NCBI GenBank assembly: GCA_013398015.1
Contig: VZRR01007844.1
Location: forward strand, 269,734-333,733
DNA: 64,000 nt
Direction of reading: 5' to 3'
DNA from: Oreocharis arfaki
Taxonomy: Eukaryota > Chordata > Aves > Passeriformes > Paramythiidae
In this document: positions 24,290 through 35,800 of the stretch, piece by piece
How the letters are laid out: each line of letters opens with the position of its first letter
Numbering within the stretch: the first letter of the stretch is position 1
Made by a program: the position numbers and the translations under genes
The notes under the pieces: generated by a model
Seen by the model: the letters and a program-made list of their open reading frames with translations, nothing else
What the model was told of the DNA's origin: nothing
The model's database searches: none

Positions 24290-24388
24290 AGCTCAATCTA
24301 GGGAAAGATGTCCCATCTACAGCAAGGGGAGTGGACCTAGATGATGTTTAAAAAGTCCTGTCCAACCCAAGCCATTCCATGATTCTAA
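24290..24388 (+). mobile_element. CR1 LINE 3' tip
   Basis: GTGGACCTAGATGATGTTTAAAAAGTCC... then CAACCCAAGCCATTCCATGATTCT matches the closing bases of a plus-strand CR1. Upstream text is too worn to set the left edge with certainty. Confidence 0.75.
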
Positions 24389-26276
24389 CCATGACAAGAG
24401 CTCTTTATTATGACCTTGCTGCAGAAGTAAACACATTGTGTAACTGCACTTGCTTGACTGACTGGGCAGATGTATTAATTGTTGGTTGATGACAAGCTCA
24501 GATGTATCTGTGCAATATGTCGCATCTCCAAAAAATATAATCCTAGCATGTGTTAAGAAAGAAAATTTCCAACAATGATGAGGGCTTGTTACTTGCCACG
24601 TACAAATGGATAAGGTACAGACATTTCTAGTCTCCTGTACTAGAGAGTAATGGAAACTGGGCCAACTGCACAGGAACGATCCGTGAAAGAAGACTGTTCC
24701 TTATGCCATGGTTTTAGAACAGCCTGTCTTGTGTAATGAAAAGGTAAGGAATATGAGGATGAGGAGGTGCTATTACTGCCGTCTGTCAGGGCGATGGGGA
24801 GGAAGAAAACCTGTTTACAGTTGAGGGGAGTACTGCAAAGTAGCCATTGATACCATTAGCTAAATTTAGTATTAAAGCAAATCTGCATGATTTGTATCAT
24901 GTTTACTTGCATATTAATTGGAACTGCAAAATCGAAATGAATTGTTACTATAAAAGAAACTCATTAAAATATACTGAAAGCATACTTTTAAAGTTAAAAC
25001 TTGCCATTTTACCCTCTCTATAGTGAGGAAATATAAATGTAGTGTTCTTAATTACATTGACTTTATGTATTTTATGACCACATATTTGTGCTGTTAATTC
25101 CAGGAGATGAAAATTTATGAGTTGTGTTGGGGAAACCATGAATTTCACTCGTCAAATAATTTCATATTTCTTTTCTTTAAGATTTGGTGTTCTGATGTGT
25201 CTTGAGCTCTTCATTTTGCTCTTTTTCTCAGCTTCTAGAACTTGCTGTTGTTTCAGCACTCTCTCATAGTTCCTAATCAGAATCTGTATCTACATGATCT
25301 AACTAGGCTTATAGCATGTTATGAAAAAAATGATTGTCCAAGAAATAAAGATATATATATAGTGTATTTTTCTAGTTCCTTTTAAGTATGTGTGCGAACT
25401 GGATTTATATCAACATGCAAGATTAATTTTCAGAAGAAAACTTGAGTAGCCTTAAAAAAAATCCATGAAAAATGTTTGATTTGCTTCAACAACTCCATAC
25501 TCATTTGTAATTTAAATTAAGTTCTTGCGACACAACTGTGCTTTGCTCAAGAGAAGGAAAACTTGTTTTTCTGGTAGGTGTGGCTGCTGTTACTCACATT
25601 AAAAGAGGAACAGCTATGTGAAATAAAATGTGCCAGGAAAGTATTGTACCAGTTCTTTTTCCTCGCAGTATTGTTCTGTATTGAACAATTATTGCAATTT
25701 ACCTTAAAAGTATCTAAGTTTTTATCTGTTTAAAATAAACTATTAGTAGATCATTTTAGCAAAATAACTTAGCAAAAAATAAATGGAGGACTGAACAGAA
25801 CTTCACTCGGCTATCTGCTTTAAAAGGTACTTTTTCCTTTCCAATGTTCGCTGTTCAAAACACAGTTGAAAAGATACATTTTTTTCTTGTTCATTATTTA
25901 TTGCTAGCAAAAGCAGAAGAAAGGACAGGTAATAAATTGATTTTGTTATTTACTGTTGACATGGTTTGATATTTCTTTAGTTAAAAAATATTTATTCTGT
26001 AAGATTGAACAATATTTTAAGTCGTAAAGAGATAAAACCTAGGGGAAGAATGCTAAATGCGACCTACTCTATGTTGTAAGAATGCTAAAATATATAACAT
26101 CCTTGGAATAAGAATGCTTGGGGGAAACCTGTACTTGAGAATGTTTCATAGAAAGACTTAGGAAGTTTGTGTTGTTTTCAGTCACAAGTCTCCAGCTGGA
26201 AGTCGTATGACAGTAGCAGACTCTTACTATGTATTTGCAGTTCTGCTCTTAATTTTAAGGACTTGTGAGAAGGACT

Positions 26277-26432
26277 CTCCATTTCAGACATAGAAGAGTC
26301 AGTGCTTTCTGCTGCTCCTTTTCTGCTTCTCCATTTCAGACATAGAAGAGTCAGTGCTTTCTGCTGCTCCTTTTCTGCTTCTCCATTTCAGACATAGAAG
26401 AGTCAGTGCTTTCTGCTGCTCCTTTTCTGCTT
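26277..26432. repeat. 52-bp minisatellite, three perfect units
   Basis: Units start at 26277, 26329 and 26381 and appear identical by eye. Each begins CTCCATTTCAGACATAG and ends CTCCTTTTCTGCTT. No frame is kept across units (52 is not a multiple of three), so it is not coding. The perfect identity suggests recent expansion and likely length polymorphism. Confidence 0.95.
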
Positions 26433-27864
26433 TGTACCTAGTGTGATGTAGTGGGATTTTTGGTGGCCCTATGACTCTTCTGGTCTGAAAAGCAATTTCT
26501 TGGTAGCTAGCAAAGGCTGCTGTAACTCACATCAGCCTTGGCATATGGGACATTTTAAAGGGTGTGTTGTGACTGTGGTTCTCTCTAGTTCACTTTTTCG
26601 TGAAAGCAATTGTGAAAATACTGTACATTATTTTGAAGGCACGAACAATTATTTTTCGCCTGCTACAAACATTTTCATCATCTTGTGCAATCGCACCAGT
26701 TCATTCCATCTCAGCATTTTACCCCACGCTTCCTGCTGGCAGCTGGGGGAACTCTCTTCTACCAATTCAGTTTTCTGATCTGACGTGAATTTGATTAATC
26801 TGGGACACCCTTTTCCCAAGAATCTCTGTGGTACAAGCAGGCCTTTGAGGAGATTTGCTGTCACTTTTCTGTTTATGGATCATATCTGAATACCTAAAGA
26901 TGAATTTGTAGAGAAAACTTTCATCTAGGCTTCACTTGCAGAAATTAGTGCTTGAGAGTGCCATAAACTCCTACTCAGGCATTAACACTTGCTAGCACAA
27001 GTGCTGCTAAAGATTTTGGTCATCCAGGCATTTAGGACTGCCTTCCTCTTCCTGCAGCAGCAAGAGTTTTAAGACCTGACCCCCAAGCCGTGCCAGGAGC
27101 TGAGGCAGCATTAATGCAGTGTGAGGAAGCCCAGATCTCTAGCAAGCATTAATATGAGATGACCTTTCCTGCAACTCCTCCCTTGTATAGGGCTACGTAG
27201 GGTAAGTAGCTAACTGAGTTTTATACCTGCATAGATTTCACTTGTCTTCTGCTGGATTGTATGAATTGACCTTCCTCTGTATGTATGGTCTCATCTGTGG
27301 TGAACTGCAAGTTAGGGAGTTCATAAATTAGTGAATATATCTGGACCATTGTGTAATCCCCAGTTAGCATGTTTTTTACGAACTTGATTAATTCTATATA
27401 CATTTAATTTATCTGCCTCTAGCTTGTCTGTGAGAAGTCTGGTTGAAATATTTTTTTAACATAAATTACATACACACTGTGTAGAGGGGAAAAAAAGAGA
27501 AGTTTTGCTTTGCTTTAAGAATTACTGCCTAATTATTAAATTGGATATTTTAAAATTTGGATTATAGAAAAAATTTCTCCTTGTATTGCTGTATATAGAC
27601 CTCTGTTACATTCTTCTACAGAATCCTCCATGTACAGAAACTGCTCCACACATCTGACAAATAGAGGCATTCAGTGTTGCATGCAGTATCGTACATATCA
27701 TTAAAGGCATGTTCTGTGACTGGTTTTTCATACAAGCACCGTAGCTGGGTCTCTGAGTAAGTCAGTGCACAATGATAGAGACTTACCCCCATCTTGTTTG
27801 TGAAATTCTTGAGCAATGATCATGGTTCAGTATTATCGCATAGTATGTCTTTTCTTTTCTGCAG

Positions 27865-29226
27865 ATGCGGCAGCATAAAGGACAAAGAAATTTGCATCCA
27901 CATTTAGATACGTACAAAATGTTGTGTGCTGGGAAAAAATCTTACTTTGCTGCTGCTGTGTGCATTATTACTGTAACTTCAATGCTCACAGTTTCTTATA
28001 TGAGGTTACAGAGACTTTCTCATCAGCCAAAAGTAATTCAAGAAGGTAGAAGATGTAGAGGGAAAATTGCCAATAGCACAATAACGGCATTAAAAGGTAA
28101 CAAAACTTTTATTATATCCCCATACTTTGATGACAGAGAAAGCAAAGTCACTCGTCTGATTGGGATTGTTCACCATGAAGATGTAAAACAACTGTATTGC
28201 TGGTTCTGCTGTCAGCCCAATGGAAAGATATATGTATCAAAAGCAAAAATCGATGTTCACTCAGATAGATTTGGATTCCCTTATGGTGCAGCAGATATAG
28301 TTTGTTTGGAACCTGAAAATTGTGATCCGACACATGTATCAATTCATCAGTCTTCACATGGAAATATTGACCAGCTGCCACGATTTGAAATTAAAAACCG
28401 CAAGGCTGAGACCTTTTCTGTTGACTTCACTGTGTGCATTTCTGCCATGTTTGGAAACTACAACAATGTCTTGCAGTTTATACAGAGTATGGAAATGTAC
28501 AAGATTCTTGGAGTACAGAAAGTGGTGATCTATAAGAACAACTGCAGCCATCTGATGGAGAAAGTCTTGAAGTTTTATGTAGAAGAAGGAACTGTTGAGG
28601 TAATTCCCTGGCCAATAAATTCACACCTCAGGGTTTCTTCTAAATGGCACTTCACACAAGATGGAACACACATTGGCTACTATGGACAAATCACAGCTCT
28701 AAATGACTGTATATACCGTAACATGGAAAGGAGCAAGTTTGTGGTCCTTAATGATGCTGATGAAATCATTCTTCCCCTTAAGCACCCAAACTGGAAAACA
28801 ATGATGAGCAGTCTTCAGGAACAAAACCCAGGGACTAGTGTTTTCCTCTTTGAGAACCATATCTTCCCAGAAACCGTATCTTCTCGCATGTTCAACATTT
28901 CGTCTTGGAATACTGTGCCAGGTGTTAACATCTTACAGCACGTATACAGAGAGCCTGACAGGAAAGATGTAATCAATCCCAGGAAAATGATAGTTGACCC
29001 ACGTAAGGTGATTCAGACTTCAGTCCATTCTGTCCTACATGCTTATGGGAACAGTGCAAATGTTCCCATGGATGTTGCTCTCATTTATCACTGTCGGAAG
29101 GCCCTTCAAGGAGACCTTCCCAGGGAATCCCTCATCAGGGATACAACACTGTGGAGATATAACTCGTCATTAATCATGAATGTTAACAAGGTACTATCTC
29201 AAACCATGCTGCCAGCTCAAAAGTGA
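27865..29226 (+). CDS. Glycosyltransferase family 92 protein (galt-1-like beta-galactosyltransferase), 453 aa
   Basis: An uninterrupted single-exon coding sequence. A short basic cytoplasmic tail is followed by a hydrophobic anchor at about residues 26-46 (SYFAAAVCIITVTSMLTVSY), as expected for a type II Golgi enzyme. The GT92 (formerly DUF23) catalytic region runs from about residue 186 to 410. It contains FTVCISAMFGNYNN, a DxD-type metal/nucleotide-sugar site in FVVLNDADEI (NDADE at 296-300), VFLFENHIFPE, and a C-terminal IYHCRK where other family members have an H-Y-R-like motif. Five N-glycosylation sequons are visible (N70, N79, N226, N344, N433). The start codon follows directly on the acceptor TTTTCTGCAG; Met19 is an alternative start with a shorter tail. 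GT92 enzymes transfer galactose, often beta-1,4 to galactose or fucose. From memory, a cloned pigeon beta-galactoside beta-1,4-galactosyltransferase belongs here; substrate for this gene is inferred only. Confidence 0.92.
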   Translation: MRQHKGQRNLHPHLDTYKMLCAGKKSYFAAAVCIITVTSMLTVSYMRLQRLSHQPKVIQEGRRCRGKIANSTITALKGNKTFIISPYFDDRESKVTRLIGIVHHEDVKQLYCWFCCQPNGKIYVSKAKIDVHSDRFGFPYGAADIVCLEPENCDPTHVSIHQSSHGNIDQLPRFEIKNRKAETFSVDFTVCISAMFGNYNNVLQFIQSMEMYKILGVQKVVIYKNNCSHLMEKVLKFYVEEGTVEVIPWPINSHLRVSSKWHFTQDGTHIGYYGQITALNDCIYRNMERSKFVVLNDADEIILPLKHPNWKTMMSSLQEQNPGTSVFLFENHIFPETVSSRMFNISSWNTVPGVNILQHVYREPDRKDVINPRKMIVDPRKVIQTSVHSVLHAYGNSANVPMDVALIYHCRKALQGDLPRESLIRDTTLWRYNSSLIMNVNKVLSQTMLPAQK

Positions 29227-29478
29227 AACCTGGGTTATATGGAGGGAGAGTGGAACACTACCTGTATTGTGGGAAGACAGAGGATATAATTTGAAGATCA
29301 CATTAAATTGATTTCCACATGGAGTTTACATTTTGCTGCAATTATTTAGGGAATCTATAGCAAAGGCATGAATCATTTAATGGTATCAAGGGTCAATGCA
29401 GATTACAGTATTTCTTCTGGGAAATGTTCAATTTGTTTTTGGTTAAAACAATAATAAAAATCAGTATTTGTCAACTGA
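29227..29478 (+). other. 3' UTR of the GT92 gene
   Basis: Runs from the TGA to just after the signal AATAAA at 29453-29458 (context AACAATAATAAAAATC). It is short for a vertebrate gene, and a distal site such as AATAAA at about 30702 is possible. Confidence 0.55.
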
Positions 29479-32400
29479 TTCAAATAATGCAAAACAGTTT
29501 TCAACCTATGTATAAAAAGTAGAACTACAGTCATTAGTATTAAAGGTAGCATTGCTTAATTCTTGCAATTTGTCACTGGGTTCCAAATTTATATGTATCA
29601 ATTTGAGTAAAAGGTAAACAAGTAATTGAGCACAATCTTCCTTTCACTTGTAAAAAAATTAACCCCTTACGTTCTTGGAAATAGTATATGTTAAAGATGT
29701 GATGGATTGTAACACTAAGCACAGCCATTGGAGTTTTGCTGATACAAATGTCTTGTTCAGCTAGGCTTTGGAGACATGTAAGTTTGAGAAGAGTGATCCC
29801 ACCTCTTCTGAATTACTTAAGTGGTAAGTGCTGAGTTGTGTTAGAAAGTTTTAATAGAGGCAAGGGATACAGATTTATCTTAAAGATACTTTTGTGAACT
29901 GAATAGAACTTATTTTGAGGGAGAAAAATAGATGGCCAAACAACTCTTATGAAACTTAATAGTTTGTTGTTGGTTTTTTTCCCTGCCACCTTGAAGCCTT
30001 GTAGGAAAATGTTTCACGAAATTTTGACACAAGTTGGATATTAGTCCTTTATGTGATGGGCAAATTGAATTATGTTGCTTCCTTGGGTAGGTGTAAGGGT
30101 ACAGAAGCTGCATTTTTTCTAACTTCTATCTGGAAACAGTGCTAAGTAGTGACTTTTGCTGAAGAGTCAGATGGAAACCAAAGCAAACAAAAAACCATTT
30201 GCTCACTTCAGTTTCACAGTTTCAGTTTCACAATTTCAGTTTGTTTGATAAGCCCCCAGAACTATATGCATTGCATATGATGTGGCAATATATTAGAACC
30301 TTCCTACTGAAGGCACATGTGAAGGCAGCGATAGCCTGACACTTTGGTGTCTGACAGAGAGAAGTGCGTGTGAGAGCAAGTATGCTTTTTAAAATTTCTA
30401 CATTAGTGTCATGCTTTCATTCCTTTATCTACTTGGTAGTGGCACATACCACATAAACTAACCTCACTGTGGAGAATTTCTCTTGTTGCAAGAACCACTG
30501 ACCACTGTCTTGCTGCATGTTGCTGAAGTGAGTCTGACTTTGTTTTCTTTACAGCTTAGTAGTTAGCTGGACACAGTAGCAGTGCCTCCCCATCCCTTGC
30601 CCACCACGTTCCCTTTCCCCACCATTCTTTCTTGGAAGGCTGAGCCTTTCTCAGCCATCTTGTGTTCCACCTCTCTGTGGACTCTGCATCATCAGGGTCA
30701 CTAATAAAGTAGTTAACCAAGTTTTCCTGTTTTGCTGATTTGGAAACAAGGACATTTCTGGCAGGCCTCTATTTAATCTTTCAAAGTTAATGCAATGCTG
30801 TATAGGTGGCGCCTTCAGAAGAAGCTGAGTTACTGCACACGTCATAACTATACTGTTAAGAATGGTAAGAACTGGGTTTCAAGGCAAGTTACTGAAAACT
30901 TTCTTTCTCATGGAAGCTTTCTTCATTTTGGAGTGAGACAACAAAAGCTCAAAGCGCTCATCATTTATGCCCCAGATAGTGCAGTTTGAATTGAGAGTTG
31001 TGAATTTGGCTTCCGGTTGATAAAATCCTTGACTACAGGCAACATTTTTCAAAGTAAATTGGTGTGAGTAAAGGTGGGAAAACGGAGTGCTTAAGAGTCT
31101 GGCCTTGTATTTAAGAGACTGCTCCACTGCGACTTTACAGAGCTCCTATGGCATCACTCCAATACTGATTCTTGCATATGAAAACTCCTCTTCATTGGTG
31201 TAATTCATACCACATACATTCAGGAATCTTGGCCTTCATTCAGTATTAAGTATGAAATCAGGTCTCCTTGGACAGTAGGAAGAAAAAAATCACTCTAACA
31301 GTAGTAATGCTAGACAGTTTTGTCTTTTCAAGGGCATGAGTCAATCTTCATGAAAATTCATGTTTTCAAGTTGTGTAAAAAAAAATTGACATTAAGGGGA
31401 GAGGAAGGGAGGGAGGAAGGAAGAGAAACCAACCTAAAGCATTTCTAAAGCGTGTGATGTTGTAGATACAGCTTTTAAGTACATGTCAAATAGCACAAAA
31501 GTATGTGGACAAGTATTTACTACTCAACAGTTAACCTGTGTACATCAAGTCTCCTATGATGATCAATAAGACCTTTTTCTACTTCGGTGCTTTTCTTCAG
31601 ACTCTTGATTTTTTTTTTTTTNGATGTGGCATTCTGTCATTTGGCCATGCTTTCCAACTCTAACCACTTTAAATGCATTATATTAACTGCAACTTTTGGA
31701 GAAAGTGAATGGCTGGTAGCCATCATTTAATGTAAGAAAGTGACTTGCTGCAGAGACTGAACATCACCTTCCTGTTCATGTCAACTAGATTATGTTTTAA
31801 CACAAACTATAGGAAGTAAGGACTATAAAATATGGATCAAGCCATTCTGAGTCACCATCAGCGAGTATGATGAATATGTCAGGGGTTCTCCAAGGTTAAT
31901 CACGATCGCAAGCTCTATCAGATAGATGAAAAGTTGCATCATTCTTGCTGAGGAGAGATCGTATTGGCATGTTCCTGAACTTATAACATCTGATCCTAGT
32001 TAAAGGACTCATGAGATTCTTCTGTTTCAAAGGCTAAGTATTTAAAGCTATCATATGGGAAAACATTTTGAAGAGAAAGATTCTGGAGAGAAAGGGTTTG
32101 CTATTTTCTCATTTTGGTTAAGCAGCCATGCACTGTAACTAGTATTTTCTGTTACACATACAAAAACCTATGGTTCTAAAATAGTAGCTTCACCTTCTCT
32201 TTCAACAACAACAAAAAAGTCAGAAGTCAGGTCAAACACAACTTGATTTCAGACGTGACAGCAGATTTGAATGGTTTAAACATAACAAGCTATACTTCAG
32301 AGCCCAAGTAGGTATATTTAAACATGAATATAGACAAAAATTTGTGGTGAATACTGTTAGCATGCTGCATTGCATTATGTTCAAAACAACCCGTTCCCAA

Positions 32401-32539
32401 ATGCCCAAATAAAAGTAAATGATTGTGCATTGCATGATGATACCATTGGGTGTGCAGCTTTGGTTCATGCAAAGTCTCATTTTATGGACACACTGCTGAT
32501 AGGCCATATATTCCTGAAGATTTTGTGTATGTGAGCTTT
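29479..32539. other. Intergenic/3' region between convergent GT92 and FBXW2 genes
   Basis: AT-rich sequence without a recognisable exon. The right part is expected to be FBXW2 3' UTR (minus strand); a candidate ATTAAA signal reads as TTTAAT at 31726-31731. Local curiosities are an imperfect TTCAGTTTCAC array at 30208-30243, a purine-rich run near 31395-31430, and a T-run ending in an N at 31622. Confidence 0.5.
31622..31622. other. Single N after a poly-T run
   Basis: A lone N follows about 13 T residues, a typical spot for an unresolved homopolymer. Confidence 0.9.
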
Positions 32540-32828
32540 TCAGCCATGTTCTTTCCATAACACCAAATGGATACTATGGTCTGGCATACTGGTGGCAAAA
32601 ACCAAGCCCGTATCATTTTGGCCATTTAGTCCATTTAACCAAGACATTTCACCAGCCAAAAAGCTTGAACCTCTCTTTGACTTTCTATATTCTGGTAAAG
32701 GCCAGCGGCTTATCAGTTTTTCTGTCCTCAAGTCCATTATATACAGGTATCTGTTGTCAAACAGTAGAGCAAATATCTCTCCAAAGCCCAGCAAGGACAC
32801 ATTTGAGAAGTCTGGAGGTTTGATAACC
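32540..32828 (-). CDS. FBXW2: FBXW2 exon 6 (last coding)
   Basis: Acceptor CTTGTCTTCTAG. Encodes VIKPPDFSNVSLLGFGEIFA, then YLYIMDLRTEKLISRWPLPE and the C-terminus LVLWKEHG with TGA. Confidence 0.95.
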
Positions 32829-35800
32829 CTAGAAGACAAGAAAACAGTGTTAGAATCTCCCTTACAATGTAGTCATGAGCTAAACCAAATCCTGTATGTC
32901 TACAGATAATGTGTCTAAACTCATCATTCTGAAATAATTTTGAAAGAACTAGATGCAAATCTCAAATTAAGCAACTGAACACTTAGCTACAGTCAGGCCT
33001 GTGGTTTCAGTTCTGGCTTTGTGCATTCACAGACCCATCTGAACCTAAGTAAAGGCTAAGGTTTGAAAGGGATTATTCTGCAGAACACAAGATAAAAAGA
33101 GCCATTTCCACATACACACAAAAGAGCAAATGTACTTGCGTTTTACAGTAAATTTCCGTATGGATTTCATGCCTCAATATCTTTAAACTAAGAGGTAAAA
33201 GCTGTTACTATTCTTTTGATCACTCTTCCAAACGGCAGAAATAAAGCATAGACATGCTTTCTTGTGATAAGCAGGTTAGATAAATCATCCAGGACTGGTC
33301 TTTAGAATGCTGTTTTACTGATGTTTTATGTTAAATTAAGCATGGGGAGAAATAAAAGTATTTTTTAGTTCCCCAACACCTTTATGATGTGTTCCCTTAA
33401 TAAATAAAACTTGGAACAGAAACTGAAGAGCTGAGTCTTCCACAACTGCCTGCACGTTTGATTACATAATGCACAGAACTGAGGCACAGAAATGTGTGGA
33501 GATGAAAATCTGCTCTCTGCAGTAAGAGACCATCTTTCTCTTTTGAGAGATGGGAGGGTAAACTAAGAGGTGAAATTACTCAGTTATTCTTACTGATAAG
33601 AAGCACTTCTTCTGGAGTAGATCTTTCAAAGGTAGATACTCCACAAATATTCAGGCTATTAGAATTAAGAGTCTGATAGCAGTTCTAAAATGCATTTTTT
33701 TCTTTAGTAAGTTATGATCTTTGATGCCACCATTTCTAACTCATGCAGCCTGATTCTTTTTGTGGAAATGGACTGCCACCATATTTGGTCCCTTATTGCA
33801 GTCTGATAGATTTCACTGTCATTCCACAGCATTAGCAAGAGTGACAGATCAGTAGTGCTATAAGGAAAAAGAGTCTTTTTAATTTCTTGTCCTGTCAAAG
33901 GACCCCCAGAAATGCCTGCTTGGTTCTCTGTATAGCAGTCTCCATGGTAACATTAGCTCTGGGTCACTACATTTTCACTTTCACAACTGCAGCATTGCAG
34001 TCTGATTTAAGTCCATACTGAAGTGCTTCAGCTTACGGAATGAAAATAGAGAAGAGAACCAGCATGTGACCAGAAACCAAAACAGCAATCAAATTATTCA
34101 TATTATCAGATGAAAAATTAGAATTAAATCTCTCAGTATGTGTAAAGTAAGATGTTTACAGAATTTTTATCAAGATTCTTTTGGTGCACATCTAAAGTAA
34201 GTTATTAAAACTAGTATGATCTACTTCTTATTTATTCATTGAAGACTGAATCCTAAACCGAATGGTTTACCTGAGAATATCATAGCTGGCAAAGTCCCAC
34301 TGGTATAATCCTAGTGCTGAGCTGCACACTATGTATTTACCATCAAAGTGCAGTCTGGGCTGTAGGGAGATGCTCCGGTCTTCAGAAACAGACAGTGTTC
34401 TTAAGCACTTACAGTTTATTTCCCTTCCAATAGGCCAAATCTACAATTAAAAGACAGTTTAGGACCATAGAAAATTCACATTATAAACTGTTAACACAAA
34501 TAGAGCAAGCCTCACAGTCTCTTTTTAAGCATCACGTAAATGTGTGCATGGGTATTTTTCAGAAATATTTATCTCTTTCAGGTAGGAACATCAATTCTTC
34601 AAGTGACTTGTCTAACAGTATAGGTGCAGCATGTGTTCTTTCTAGCCTAAAAAATCCCAGTGAAAATGGGTACTTTAAAGAATGGCAAAAAAAATACTCA
34701 AAACACAAAAAACCACCCAGTTGGGACAGAAATATAACAGTGTTTCAGTTACAAAGCACTTCTATAGCCACAAACTTACAGCACCCTCCAACTCCAAAGT
34801 CCCCAACAGTAACAGTATTTGCAGTTAAGTGCTTCACTGTCAAGTTAACACAATAAGCATGAACTGAAAGCACAGATTCTTCGCATTACCATTCTTGTAG
34901 AGCTATCATTTAAAACTAAATGCTAAGAAGAGCATTGAAAAATTAGCTTCCAACGAGTTTCATGTTCTGCACACAGCCTGTAAAGCGGGAAATGTGGGAA
35001 AACATAAAGCCTTCTATTATTTGTAAACTTCAGCCAAGAAGTACTCAAGCTTTTTATTTCCCAATGAACCAAAATAATACATGCATGATATATGGAACAT
35101 ACCTTGATTTCATACTTATCTGCACTTAGGAGAATATAATCCCCAGGACTATGCATAAGAGATTTGACTTTGCACTTCTGCAAAACGACCTGTAATTGAA
35201 GGATGGTAATGATTTATGCTGATGCTATTAAATAAACAAACTTTCATTTGCATTTTTCACTTCACTGACCACCTGCATACCGTGTAGCCGTGTATAAAGG
35301 CAGTACTTTTAGCAACTGAAGGAAAACTACAGTTTACACTCTTCTTGTTCCTACTAGTCACAACTTACTGTATTAATAAGCGAACATATATACTTCACCT
35401 GTAGTCACACCCCCCACCAACTTCTGAAATAACCAGAAAAAAAATATTGTTTCATGCTCAGATGTTTGTTATCAAGATCATTAGATTTTTTTACATAATT
35501 TTTAAAGCAGTATTCTTTCAGAACCAGTTTTTATTCAGTCTTTGAATCAAACACTGCTTCCTAGTATTAGCCCAGCTGCTTTGGAATTGAAATATCTTCA
35601 ATGGTCTGAAAGGTTTAATTACAGCTTAAATATTTTTTCTGTTGAAATGTTATTTTGTAGTTTTTCCAGATGTTCTTCAGATTCTAAACCTAGCTGCAGG
35701 GTTAGGATTAGGAAACAAAATTTAGAACACGTTACAAATTTTGTGCAATTAAGTGTGTGATATTAATTAGAAATCAATAGTCCCACCTTAGTGACCCATT

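Larger units (their letters stand above)
22980..27864 (+). other. Intron upstream of the GT92 coding exon
   Basis: AT-rich non-coding sequence between the CpG island and the acceptor at 27864. It contains a CR1 tip near 24300 and the 52-bp minisatellite at 26277. I see no further exon or RNA gene. Whether it is really one intron depends on the unproven first exon. Confidence 0.55.
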
